Shown piece by piece: positions 54,976 to 64,000 of a stretch of 64,000 nucleotides of DNA. Under the pieces are notes generated by a model. It saw only the letters and a list, made by a program, of their open reading frames with translations. It was not told the origin of the DNA and did not search any database. The translations under genes were made by a program, and so were the position numbers. Every line of letters starts with the position of its first letter. Position 1 is the stretch's first letter. The stretch covers positions 186,001 to 250,000 of the forward strand of contig JAHBBC010000018.1 in assembly GCA_019915015.1 (NCBI GenBank), in the 5' to 3' direction. This stretch comes from Auriscalpium vulgare. Taxonomy: Eukaryota > Basidiomycota > Agaricomycetes > Russulales > Auriscalpiaceae.

Positions 54976-56141
54976 GGATCCATGTGTAAAGCTTTGCTAC
55001 ACTCACCTACTTAGAGGCGAGGCTGGCGGACGAGGAAATTAACACAGCGAATAATAATTCCGAATATCCGATGGCCGCGTTCAGTCGAGATTCACACGAT
55101 CACGCACCTTGCTCTCGACTCTTCCCACTGCCAGGAAAGTTGGAAACTGTTACTCAAATCAACAGAATCACTGACCTGCGCGAGGGTTATCCCGTTTGCC
55201 CGTCGTCCAGGACGATCCGGAGTGGCGCTGTAGGCACTGGGTATACGCTGCTATTACGGTAAGTAGATCTCTCCCTCCGTGTTGTCAGTGCCCAAGATCA
55301 CAACTATATTGCCTTGGTTCAGCGTCTCGCTGAGATCGGCATGCTCCAACGTCTGCCATATAGTGCGGAGACGCTTTATGAAGCTGTGGCCCGATTCGCC
55401 AACGAGTATAATCACGATTTTGACGCACCGGTGCCGACTTGCACGATGGCGGGCGAGAAGACCAAGTCCGGACTTCAGTACGTCGGAGGGGCACTTGTGG
55501 CTACGTCGATTCTGACGGCTTCTTGCAGTGCGCTTCGGTGGGGCCCGACGCGAAAGAAGAGAGCCTCATACATTGCTCCAACCACAAATCACGACAAGGT
55601 CACAACCTGAAGCTCAAAGCCGACCCTCAGCGTGTCGAATGGGTGCCGCCGTGCACCTCTCCACCAGCGCCCGTTTGCTCCTTTCCGCCGTGCCCCATCA
55701 GTCGTGGCGCCCAGCGCCCACTGCGTGTGGCCCAGCAAGACGACGGGAGACCGGCAGCGCGTCCTCCTCATTCTCGATTTCAGCCTCGTCCACCATGACA
55801 CGCGGAAAGATAGGCACAGATCGCTTCAGACCTGTTGCACCAGGACCGAGGTCGTAGCCCGCACCAGTTGGTTTCTGCAGAATGGCTTTAGCTTTGACGC
55901 GCATTTTGACGCGGTCGATGACGGCGGTCCGAGATTACAGGAAGATGGAGAAGCAAAGGGCTAGAGCACAGTCGCGTTCGATGTCATCTGCTCGCCAGAA
56001 TCATCTTCACCACCGTACCGCCGTCTTTCTTCCAAATGCTACTGCATATCGTACAGACCGGACCAGAACCGAGTATGAAGCAATTAGAATAACAATTACC
56101 AATTCTCTGCTTAAAGACTCTCATCACATGAATTCGGTCAC
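54976..56141. other. region with unassigned open frames
   Basis: About 1.15 kb. A plus-strand frame at 55314-55610 reads VQRLAEIGMLQRLPYSAETLYEA in part and looks like a folded exon, but no partner exons were found. A minus-strand frame at 55698-55904 contains MRVKAKAILQKPTGAGYDLG and could be another isolated exon. Neither could be assigned to a family. Confidence 0.35.
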
Positions 56142-58230
56142 CTAAATCGTACCTTCCGCCAAAGCGATCGCGTCCAGAAGAATTTGCCTCTCCTTCGTCC
56201 AAACACGAAGCTGCTTGACGAGCTCCTTCATCGTATATGCGGGTGCCTGATCCATGCCCCGCAGAACCAATGACATGTGGTTCATCCGCGAACGCAAGCT
56301 GAGTGTTGCCTTGTCCGAGGACTCCGTCACCTTGCGGATCTTGCGACCGGCAGCTATACAGAAGTTGTCAGTACGATGAGCTGCATGGCAGGGAAATTGC
56401 GCGCGGCACCTGAAGAGACCGCAGCAAATGCATGGCGGGCACTGTCGAGAGCGGTGGTCGTCGCCGACTGCACGTCAAAGCCCCGCACCAGCGCATAAAG
56501 GTCCTCTGAGGCCTGCATGCGCGCGTACCGCACCTGCGACGTGCAGAAAGTATAGCACGACTCGACCCGCTCTCCGTATCTGATGAACTGCTCGAACATT
56601 CCGAGGCACTTGTTCCAGTTACTATGCAGATATACCCCTGATTTGATGAGAAACATTTCCTGAGGCTTGGTCAGGAATCGATGCGACGGAGACGATCGCA
56701 GCTTGATCAAGCCGTTTTCTGCAGGTCCGAAGGCAGAGCACATTTTGGCGACAATGCCGCCAAGACCACTCTTCATCGATTGTCAGGATTCGGGGCCCGC
56801 AAAGAGAAGCAGGGAAATACGCAACAGGTGGTGTATCTCGCAGTCGAGGCTCTGAAGGTCCTCCCTACAGGTTTAGGTAAGGATCAGGTATCTTCCGGAG
56901 GATATCGTTCCAGAACTCACCTCGTCATTTCCAAGGCTGCGCTTGAGCTGCCACTGAAACTCCTCCCATCGGTCGGCGTCTTCTTGATCCACCTTGCAGT
57001 TCTTCAAAGCCTTTGTGACCCGCCCGACCTCTTGAATCCAGAACTTGTCCAGTTCACGATAGCAGGCCCGAATCTCGCGAAGGAGAGAGTCGACAGTTTC
57101 AAACAACTCCGTGTCGTCCGGCAGAGGCACTGCACCAGCTGCGACAGCGATCTCAGGACAGGAAGCGCAGCAACTTCTACGGCTGCCACGCACCAGCTCG
57201 TTTGACCTTCTGGAACCCTTCGAAACTGCCATCCTCGAATGCCTTCTGCAGCTCCACCGCTTCGGTCCGAAGCTGCTTGGCCATGCTCAGGCGCGCTTCA
57301 AGCATGTCAAGGAGGCTGCGCTGCGACTGGACCTCGTCGGCAATGTCGCGCAAGTATCGGTCCGCGTACTCCTGCGTGAGCTGCAAGAACGCACTGAAAC
57401 GCTCTTGCTCCCGCTTGTGCGCCGCGCGTAGTGCTGCGACCTCTTCGAGGAGGCGGGACCTTGACTCACTGGGCGCGTTGCGCGCGATGACTTGAAGATG
57501 ATCGACGAGCTGCAGGAGCCGTTCCATGTTTCCCACCCATATCGAGGCAACGGCTTCGTTGCGACCAGGCTCGTGGAAGGACACAGGAGAGTCGACTGCA
57601 ATGTCTCTGATAAATTGAAAGAACCACATGTTCTCAGACTGACAAGGAAATGCAAACAAGGCTATACTGACTTTCGTAGTTTGGTCCCGTGTCGCCAGAG
57701 TCCTGAAAATTCTTGTAGGGCAGCCTCACTCGCAGTCTGATCCACTGTCAGGTTAGATGCTGAAGAAATTTCCCGAGAAGAGGTGCCGGTTGCCAGCGAA
57801 CCTGCACATACGTCAGTCTCGCGTTCCTCGCAAAGGTGTCCAAATGACGCACCATTGGAACATATAGCCGCACACCCTATCTTCGTGCACGTTTCGCAAG
57901 GCACCTAGCTCGCGTTCAGTAACCGCGACATATGACACGTCAGAACACGACGCACTTGGCGGTCGCAGCGGATCTTCAGCCTGCGGGGAAGCAACGGGGT
58001 CAGGATGCACTGCAGCTACAGACAGACGACGGAACGAACCGACGGCACTCTGTACAGGAGACGTGCACGCGGCGGCGCCGCTTGGGGGGTTCTGCGGTAT
58101 TGCTAGCTCCTGCGGAGGAGGCCATGTCGGAAGGCGCGGTGGGCGGTGGCAGCGGGCGCTCGGCGCCGTTGGAAGCGAATATTACTGCACCGTTTGAGAG
58201 AGAGCTGCTGCCAGTGGACATCGTGGACAC
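56142..58230 (-). CDS. Zn2Cys6 DNA-binding domain joined to a long coiled-coil region
   Basis: Predicted nuclear regulator with unusual architecture, roughly 550 aa. First exons on the minus strand: 58040-58230, 57956-57980, 57853-57904, 57672-57801, 57194-57606 and 56921-57138; the remaining exons lie between 56142 and 56880. A Ser/Pro-rich start (MSTMSTGSSS) leads to KRRRRVHVSCTECR, and three short exons complete the zinc cluster: SCTECRRLKIRCDRQ, then VPCETCTKIGCAAICSNG, then SLATG. The spacing is C-x2-C-x6-C-x5-C-x2-C-x8-C, as in basidiomycete regulators with CxNG-SL. The next splice (intron 57607-57671) joins LRK to DIAVDSPVSFHEPGR in frame. After this, helical coiled-coil sequence follows (LLEEVAALRAAHKREQERF, DEVQSQRSLLDMLEARLSMAK, DTELFETVDSLLREIRACY). 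It ends ILLDAIALAEGTI. The usual fungal-specific MHR domain is absent. If the joining intron is wrong, these would be two adjacent genes. Confidence 0.7.
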
Positions 58231-58968
58231 GAGCGGAGATGCTACTTCGCAAGCTTAACAGGAATCGAACCCTTCCTACTCCAGTCAGTCGTGGCCTGAG
58301 GGTGCGGGTGTGGATTCAGAGGGAGGGGGTTTATGATGGCGTGAGGCGGTGCGCGCAGGAGGGACTTTATCAGATTCAATATACACATGTTGGACTCGGA
58401 GTGGCTGTGATACGCACACAATACACGCACCTATGGCTATGCCGCAATGACTTTTCGCCATCCTCTGGGCTGTGAGCACCACTGCAAGGCGACGATGGAT
58501 TGGAATGTCAGTCCAAGCAGGTGTAGCTTCCGATCTACGCAGCTCCCGAGCCCGTCGTCGAGACATTGAGACGAGGGCAACTTGGTCGGTGCACGACGTC
58601 GTTCGAGAAGACAGTCCCGTTCCTAGACGTTCTCGGGACACCTCCTGTAAGTGCAAATAAAGAGATAATACTTATGTTCAACCGCTCAAGAGTCGCTTGA
58701 GGGTCATGCAGTGCCACTGGCAGCTGGCGATCGTGACCGGAGGTAGTCCGTCCGATTTTCCGGGCCGCTCACCCGGGCCCTGTAAAGATGCAAAGACCAA
58801 TGAATATGTGCAATTTTTGGTAAGTAACAAGGACTAGTACTGGTGACGGTATTAGCTGCCATTAGAGATATTATACGGTATGATGAGTGCGGAAGAAATC
58901 CAACAAGAGTCCCAACTTTGATGCAAGAACCTGACCCCTCAGATTCAGCACCCGGCGCAGTCGCACAA
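58231..58968. other. intergenic region upstream of the zinc-cluster/coiled-coil gene
   Basis: About 740 bp between the start of that gene and the stop of the SPFH gene, both on the minus strand. It should hold the promoter of the first and the 3' UTR of the second. A tRNA-like T-arm sequence near 58260 was considered and not accepted. No gene was seen. Confidence 0.4.
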
Positions 58969-61069
58969 TTACTTGTGCAAACCCGCGCCCAAACCAGCAG
59001 CCAGCCCAGCCATCGCCGGGCTCGCGACGCCCATCCCCTCCGTCGGGACGAAAATCGCCTTGTTGCCGAACGCGCTCACACGCCTCACCTCCATGCGGCG
59101 CATCTCCATCTCCCGGGCAAACTGGTCGACCACGGCGGCGTCGGCGTTGGCCTTGATGCGGATGGCCTCTGACTCCGCCTCTGCGGCGAGCTTGGTGGCC
59201 TGCGCCTGCGCCTCTGCGGCGATGCGGACGCGCTCGGCCTCAGCCTTCGCCTCGGCGATGACGGAGTACGCTTTGGAGTCGGCCTCGGTCTGCGAGCGTT
59301 GTGATCAGTCGGCGTGTGAGGGAGAAGGGACAGGTAGGACGTACGTTGCGCGCTTTAGCCTTGATGCGGGCGACAGCGAGCGTACCTTCCTCCTGCTTCA
59401 CCTTGTTGCTATTTTCCCGGTCAACGTTCTACGCAAATGTTAGAGATCGTGATAACGGGAGGCGCGATTAATGATGACGTACAGCGGCCTCAACCTGCGC
59501 CTGCAGCGCACGCTTGGTCAAGTGATCCATGGTGCTCGCAATCTCGCCCTTGAATTGGCGGTCGATGACAGCTGCGTATATGAAGTCAGCGTCCGCAACC
59601 AGCAATGTATGCATAAAAGCACTGACCGAGATCCTTCAACACAATACCATACTCCAGCGCTGCGACATGCAGGTCGTCCATTGCACGTGTCCGGAGGGCA
59701 TCCAGGAACTGCGACGACCCGTCGGCGCCTTCTTCCATGTTATCCGGGCCGATCGAGCGCGCCTTGACCATGGAGCTGTAATCCACTTTCGCCAGATACG
59801 AATTAGCATAAGGTCAAGAGGATGCAAGAAACAATGCTCACAGTGCGCGACGATTTGGGTGAGGATAGACTGAGTCTTGTCCCTGTAAGATGGTCAGAAT
59901 ACCGTCATGGGCGAGGTAGCCAGGGTTAGCGCACCTCAGAGCGTCGTAGGGGGTCTGGTACCCATGTGTGGCCAGCTACGGCAGAGAGTTAGGCGAGTCT
60001 AACTGTCTTCGTCAAGCAGACGTACCTTCAGCGGTTCCGTCAACTGCCACTTGAGGTAAAGCGTCAAGCTCACAGGCACTTGGTCCCGTGTGAAGCTAAG
60101 ATGCGATGAGGTTAGCTGGTGGCATGCTGACGAAATCGGAGAAGCTTACATGTCCTTAGTGGGCATCTCGAATTGATTCTCACCGAGAGTGTAGAGCCCA
60201 CGAAGCGTCACGTTCGGGTTCGTGATGCAGTGCTGTCCCGCGGGCAATAGCTCGAGATCATCGCCCTTCTGCAGGATTGCGCAGTTGTTCGCGGGGATGT
60301 TCAGGCTATAGCGCGTGAAATGAACATCAGGTATGGGATATGGAAAGAGCAGCGGCTAGAACTAACAACGTCGCCACGACATATGTTTGCTTGTTGTTAC
60401 TATTGCTGGCTGGCATCGTCACTTCCTGCGAGTAGCCGAGCACAGCACTAGTGACATGGTCCTTAATTACTCGCGCCAGATGTGTCTGGTCAACAATACC
60501 CAGGACGTCGTAGCTTCCGGCAATACCGAATGCGACGAAGCCGGAGTTCTTGACGATGAAGATGTGGTTCTGTGAATAGCAATTAGTATTTAAGACGAGG
60601 AAACGCGCGAGTGCTCGCAAGTAGCCTTACCTGAGGGTCAGACACCACGGCCGCCTGAAAAGGGTGTCAATTAAGGACAAGGCGAAAGTATGGACGACAT
60701 ACCTGGTTCTGCGACACTTGCACGACCGTCAAGCCCTTGAAGGTAATGACCGAATCCGACACTGGAGGCCAAAGTTCATGAGCACCCGATACATCAGCTG
60801 GGAGAGTGAATGAAGACATACTGCTGACGGTGCCCACATACTTACGCGCCCACCAGTTTCGAAACGGAGAACCAGGATAGCGTCCAGGCCGGGTGAGGAG
60901 CTTCGGCAGACCACCGTGGTTGATGAGGCCGAGATATCCAGGGTTCACTTCCGAGCCAATCCAATCCGTCGGGTGCTGCGAAACAGATCCATGAGTCCCA
61001 AAGCTCGGCGGCGCGCTGGCACACATGACTCACCTTCTTCGACATAATCTTGTCGTGGCCGCTCTGCAT
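58969..61069 (-). CDS. SPFH/band 7 domain protein (flotillin/prohibitin-like), many exons
   Basis: Probable membrane-associated scaffold protein of the SPFH superfamily. Minus-strand exons 61034-61069, 60846-60975 and about ten more can be followed to the stop at 58969. Exon 2 reads HPTDWIGSEVNPGYLGLINHG and later exons continue SDSVITFKGLTVVQVSQNQ, NHIFIVKNSGFVAFGIAGSYDVL and LNIPANNCAILQKGDDLELL. The SPFH core follows (TRDQVPVSLTLYLKWQLTEPL, SILTQIVAH, ALEYGIVLKDL). A long Ala/Glu/Lys/Arg-rich helix comes next (AYSVIAEAKAEAERVRIAAEAQ), then DQFAREMEMRRMEVRRV and a Gly/Ala-rich tail ending GLHK. No N-terminal membrane segment is visible. The only usable start is MQSGHDKIMSKK, 12 codons before the conserved block. 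That ATG is 4 bp from the end of transposon copy 2, so the original N-terminus or promoter may have been displaced. Confidence 0.82.
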
Positions 61070-61272
61070 CAATAGGGGAGCTCAGAGTAGACCGTTTTCG
61101 TTTCCGTTTCGTTTTCAAACGCCTTTCGTTTTCGATTCGGCCCGCGGCATAAGTGACCCGATGTGTGACAATCGTGTGACTTTAGGTGACGCTCGCGTTG
61201 TGCGGCGTCTTCGTGTCTCACACACTCATTCCCTCGCGATACCTCCTTAATCTACACTCTCCTACTCTCTTA

Positions 61273-62869
61273 ATGCCCCGGAAACGCGGCCGCTCGGACT
61301 CCGACCAGCCTGAGACAGCTCCGGGCAAGAAATCCCGTGAGGAGAACATCAGCTGGGGCACAAATAAGAAGCCAAATGAGCTGCTCCTGCAGCTCATCAC
61401 GGAGCTCGAACAGCCGCAAAATCGCAAGGTTATGTTTGGTAACAAGCGTGGTGAGGTATGCAGGTGGCCCACGCATCATCTGGGCTTTGTTACTGACATC
61501 TTTCCAGAAGAAAAGCGGAGAAAGTAAGGTCGCAGCGGGTCAGCGGCTTGCTCGCATCCTCTGGAAGGATGCTCCGGACTCGGATTTCGTCAGTCTGGGA
61601 GCAAAGGTGCTCGGGAAAATAAATCAGTATGTCCATACCCTTATTGGATGCCTCATACGTGCTCACAGGCTTGTGTAGGCTACGCATCACCTATCACTCC
61701 AAGGTTCGGCGCATTAAGTGCACGGGTGGAGGTGTCCTCACTGGGAATGAGGCCATCGTCGACACAGGTGATGCCGACGATGGTCCAGATGAGTATTTGG
61801 TCTGCTACATAGGGCCAGATGGCCCATCCGAGGATACCGATGCACGCCACAAGAATATCTGGCGTAAGTTCATTTTGTGATCTCCGATGAGCACGCTGGA
61901 GGCTAACACATCCTGTGCAGAGGAGATCGAGGCCGAGTTCGCTGTCTTCCCCCGAATTCACGCGATCCTTGCCACCCGCCCAAATGAAAACCCGATCATC
62001 ATCACGACTGGGGTTGGTCCGGACGGTCACCGCACAGTGCACTATCAGCCTCCCGACGACGCGCCACCTGTGCGGCAACCGCGCGAAGAGGACATAGACC
62101 CCGTCCTACGCGTTCACGATGGCCCGGCGCCTCTCGCGCAAGACTCTTCTGCGACCGCACCCGGCCCGGGATCGCCACCGCAGACGCCACACACTCCCAA
62201 AGAGAACCGCGTGCCGCCCTCGTCGCAAGCAAGTGCGAAGAAGACTCCCGCACACCTGTCGGAAGAGAAGCTGGAGAGCTTGAAGGGTCGCTTCAAGCCC
62301 ACGTCACGCACCGGCATTCAAGACATACTGAAGGAGTCCATCGAGTAAGTAATACTAGTTGTTGGTAATGCACGTGGACTAATTCATGTGGCAGGCGTAG
62401 CTTTGCGGTGTCAAAGGAAGAGAACATCCGCAAAGCTGTCGACAGGCTGCGCGATGACATGAATAGTCTTCGCCAAGACGCTCGCGATCGCCACGACCGC
62501 CTCTTTCGTGAGCTGCAGATTGGCTTGTGGACGAACGATGAGTATCGCCGCAAGTCGGAAGCACTTGACGATGACCTTCAGCTGCAGCTTCAAGATCTCC
62601 GTGAAAATATATCGCGCCTTCAGAATCCTCCTCTGGTTGTCGCCGCCGCTACGCCCGCTCGTTCCATCTCACGCACGGGCTCTATGTCAACCGCTGCATC
62701 GACGCCTTCATCTCTGCCGCGCGCATCGACACCTCCGGATGATGAGCCCGAGAGCGAGATGACAAGCCAGAGAGAAAATAGTCCTCCCTGGGATGAGAGC
62801 CAGTTGGACAGAGATCTTGGACGAGGATCATCTGTGGTTCCAGACGAGTTGGAGCGAGGCTTAGTCTGA
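61273..62869 (+). CDS. Harbinger accessory (SANT/Myb-like) protein, intact, 461 aa
   Basis: Second protein of the element. In characterised PIF/Harbinger systems such a Myb/SANT-type partner binds the ends and helps nuclear import of the transposase; that role is inferred here from family knowledge. Exons: 61273-61455, 61508-61626, 61679-61863, 61921-62344 and 62395-62869 (462 codons with the stop). A basic start, MPRKRGRSDSDQPE, precedes a trihelix-like segment, SWGTNKKPNELLLQLITELEQ, then KVAAGQRLARILWKDAPDS and LGAKVLGKINQLRITYHSKV. The middle is acidic and Pro-rich (PGPGSPPQTPHTPKEN). The C-terminal exon is a charged coiled coil (SKEENIRKAVDRLRDDMNSL, EALDDDLQLQLQDLRENISR) with a Ser/Thr/Pro tail. 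It converges with the transposase gene; fewer than 120 bp separate the two stops. Confidence 0.8.
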
Positions 62870-62984
62870 TCATTTTGCTTTTGTCCTTTCTAACTGCAGC
62901 CTCTCATTTAATGCTACACAGTCCTTTCTTCTTTCTGATTATATCTCTCTTACTCTTTACAATCTCAGATTTAATCTTGTTCAT

Positions 62985-64000
62985 TTATACAAGTCCTGCT
63001 CGTTGAGCGGCTACTATTTCTGCCACAAGGCCACGTCTCCTAGCCTCGCAATCATCATCCTCTGTGATATCATCATCTATAGGATCATCTGGCTCCCCCC
63101 TATCGTCCTCTTCCTGAGCACGTGAGTGCCAAGTCGCAAAGCTTGTCCCACTCGCCCATCCTTCGATGTCGAGCACTGCGTTGTGCAAGATGATGCAACA
63201 TGAAATCCACCGACACGCTCGTATATGGTCCCGATTGTAACGGATATTGAGCCGTAAGCCACGAAGGGATTGCCATCGGCCCTTGAGTGCACCCATGGTG
63301 TGTTCAGAGCGAACGCGTAGGCGAGCTACGTGTTTGTCGAATAAGGCATTTGAGCGGTCTAACGACGCTGGTTTCTTGTGAACTGGGATGGTCCGCGAGC
63401 TGACAGGGTACGCAGAGTCACCCCATGCAAACTCGTCACCTCTGAAGAACCAGTCGGTATGCTTGACAGCTGCAGTATGCTCAAATGCAGATGCATCATG
63501 AGCAGAACCGGTCATGCCAAGCGAATAGTCAACGATTCGTAGATTCGACGGTGTATTGCCAATCTGTGTACAGATATGTCAGTCAGGAGCTATTAGAAGA
63601 TATCCAGCATACCTGGACGTTGAACCCATAGTTGCACTTCCTTGTGTAGTACGCGTCACCGTCGAGGCCGGGGCGACTGTACAGGACAACAATTGTCCCG
63701 TCGTACATCACCCATCCCTCCCTCCAGGTGGATCCCGTGAAACCAAGCTGCTCATCAATCCACCTTTTCTCGACCTCTTTCTCCTCCTCTGTTAGCGGCC
63801 GTACAAACATCCCATGCAAGGACATCAGCGCCTCCTGACATCTCTCCGTGTATAGCTCCACAGCGCCCTCTGAACAGCCCGCTGCACGGCTGATATCCTC
63901 GAGAGATGCGCCATTGCCATAGCGACCCATACGGTACAGGGTCACCGCTAATTGCGTTCGGATATCCTCCTGCGGGGTGTTCGAGTTGTTCTGGAATACG
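62985..64000 (-). CDS. Harbinger-type DDE transposase, copy 2, intact in the visible part (5' end outside)
   Basis: DDE endonuclease of the second element, cut by the window edge at its N-terminal side. Visible exons on the minus strand: 63615-64000 (partial) and 62985-63563, separated by one intron with the same borders as in copy 1. Catalytic residues are all present: Asp in MYDGTIVVL, Asp in WGDSAYPV and Glu in RSEHTMGALKGRW. Unlike copy 1, the sequence continues through CCIILHNAVLDIEGWASG to an acidic tail (DDDITEDDDCEARRRG) and ends AQRAGLV. The first ATG and the region of the other copy's upstream frame problem are not in view, so full integrity cannot be judged. Confidence 0.85.

Larger units (their letters stand above)
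61074..64000 (-). mobile_element. PIF/Harbinger-like DNA transposon, copy 2 (inverted, runs off the window)
   Basis: It starts with the same 68-bp terminal repeat (61074-61141) and follows the reverse complement of copy 1 base for base as far as checked, except for one extra base in each gene. Only 2927 bp are visible. By colinearity the far end should lie about 460 bp beyond the window. The triplet before the element is AAT. Both genes are open in the visible part, so this copy could be autonomous. Confidence 0.9.

Noticed and set aside
58255..58330. tRNA-like T-arm on the minus strand (GGTTCGATTCC)
   Set aside because: Only the T-arm pattern is present. No D-arm, anticodon arm or acceptor pairing could be found at the expected distances.

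Overview
The window looks like nuclear DNA of a filamentous basidiomycete (Agaricomycetes, probably a wood or litter decayer). The genes carry many short GT-AG introns of about 50-65 bp. The families are typical of such fungi: AA9 lytic polysaccharide monooxygenase, S28 peptidase, WSC proteins, RTA1, Zn2Cys6 regulators, F-box proteins, a Tad-like LINE and PIF/Harbinger-type DNA transposons. Assignments rest on reading translations and splice sites by eye; no search was run.

Layout. 0-6.1 kb: a long gene-free stretch, a Zn2Cys6 regulator (+) and a TANGO2/NRDE protein (-). 7.5-17 kb: a WSC-domain gene (+) whose 3' end was duplicated (265 bp direct repeats) around a 6.4-kb LINE (-), followed by a decayed thioesterase-like copy. 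17.1-25.5 kb: an AA9 LPMO (-), a diverged repeat pair, a disordered protein (+) and a Nop12-like RRM protein (+). 25.7-36.8 kb: an F-box protein (-), an S28 serine peptidase (+) and a tandem array of four intact thioesterase-like genes (-). 37-48.4 kb: a BBC1/AIM3-like actin-patch protein (+) with apparent frame breaks, a small conserved gene (-), a second WSC gene (+) and an RTA1 membrane protein (-). 48.7-52.1 kb: a complete Harbinger-like transposon with 68-bp terminal inverted repeats. 52.4-58.2 kb: repeat debris, a second F-box protein (-) and a Zn2Cys6-coiled-coil protein (-). 59-64 kb: an SPFH/band 7 protein (-) whose start codon lies 4 bp from a second, inverted copy of the same transposon that runs off the window.

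The clearest unusual signals are the 265-bp duplication around an intact single-ORF LINE; the inverted, nearly identical transposon pair in which one copy has single-base frame breaks and the other does not; the A-B-A-B thioesterase array with a conserved 14-nt micro-exon; and a zinc-cluster domain spliced to a coiled-coil body. No secondary-metabolite, CRISPR or other novel multigene system was recognised. Several genes between 41 and 51 kb show one-base frame breaks; these could be real decay or consensus errors.
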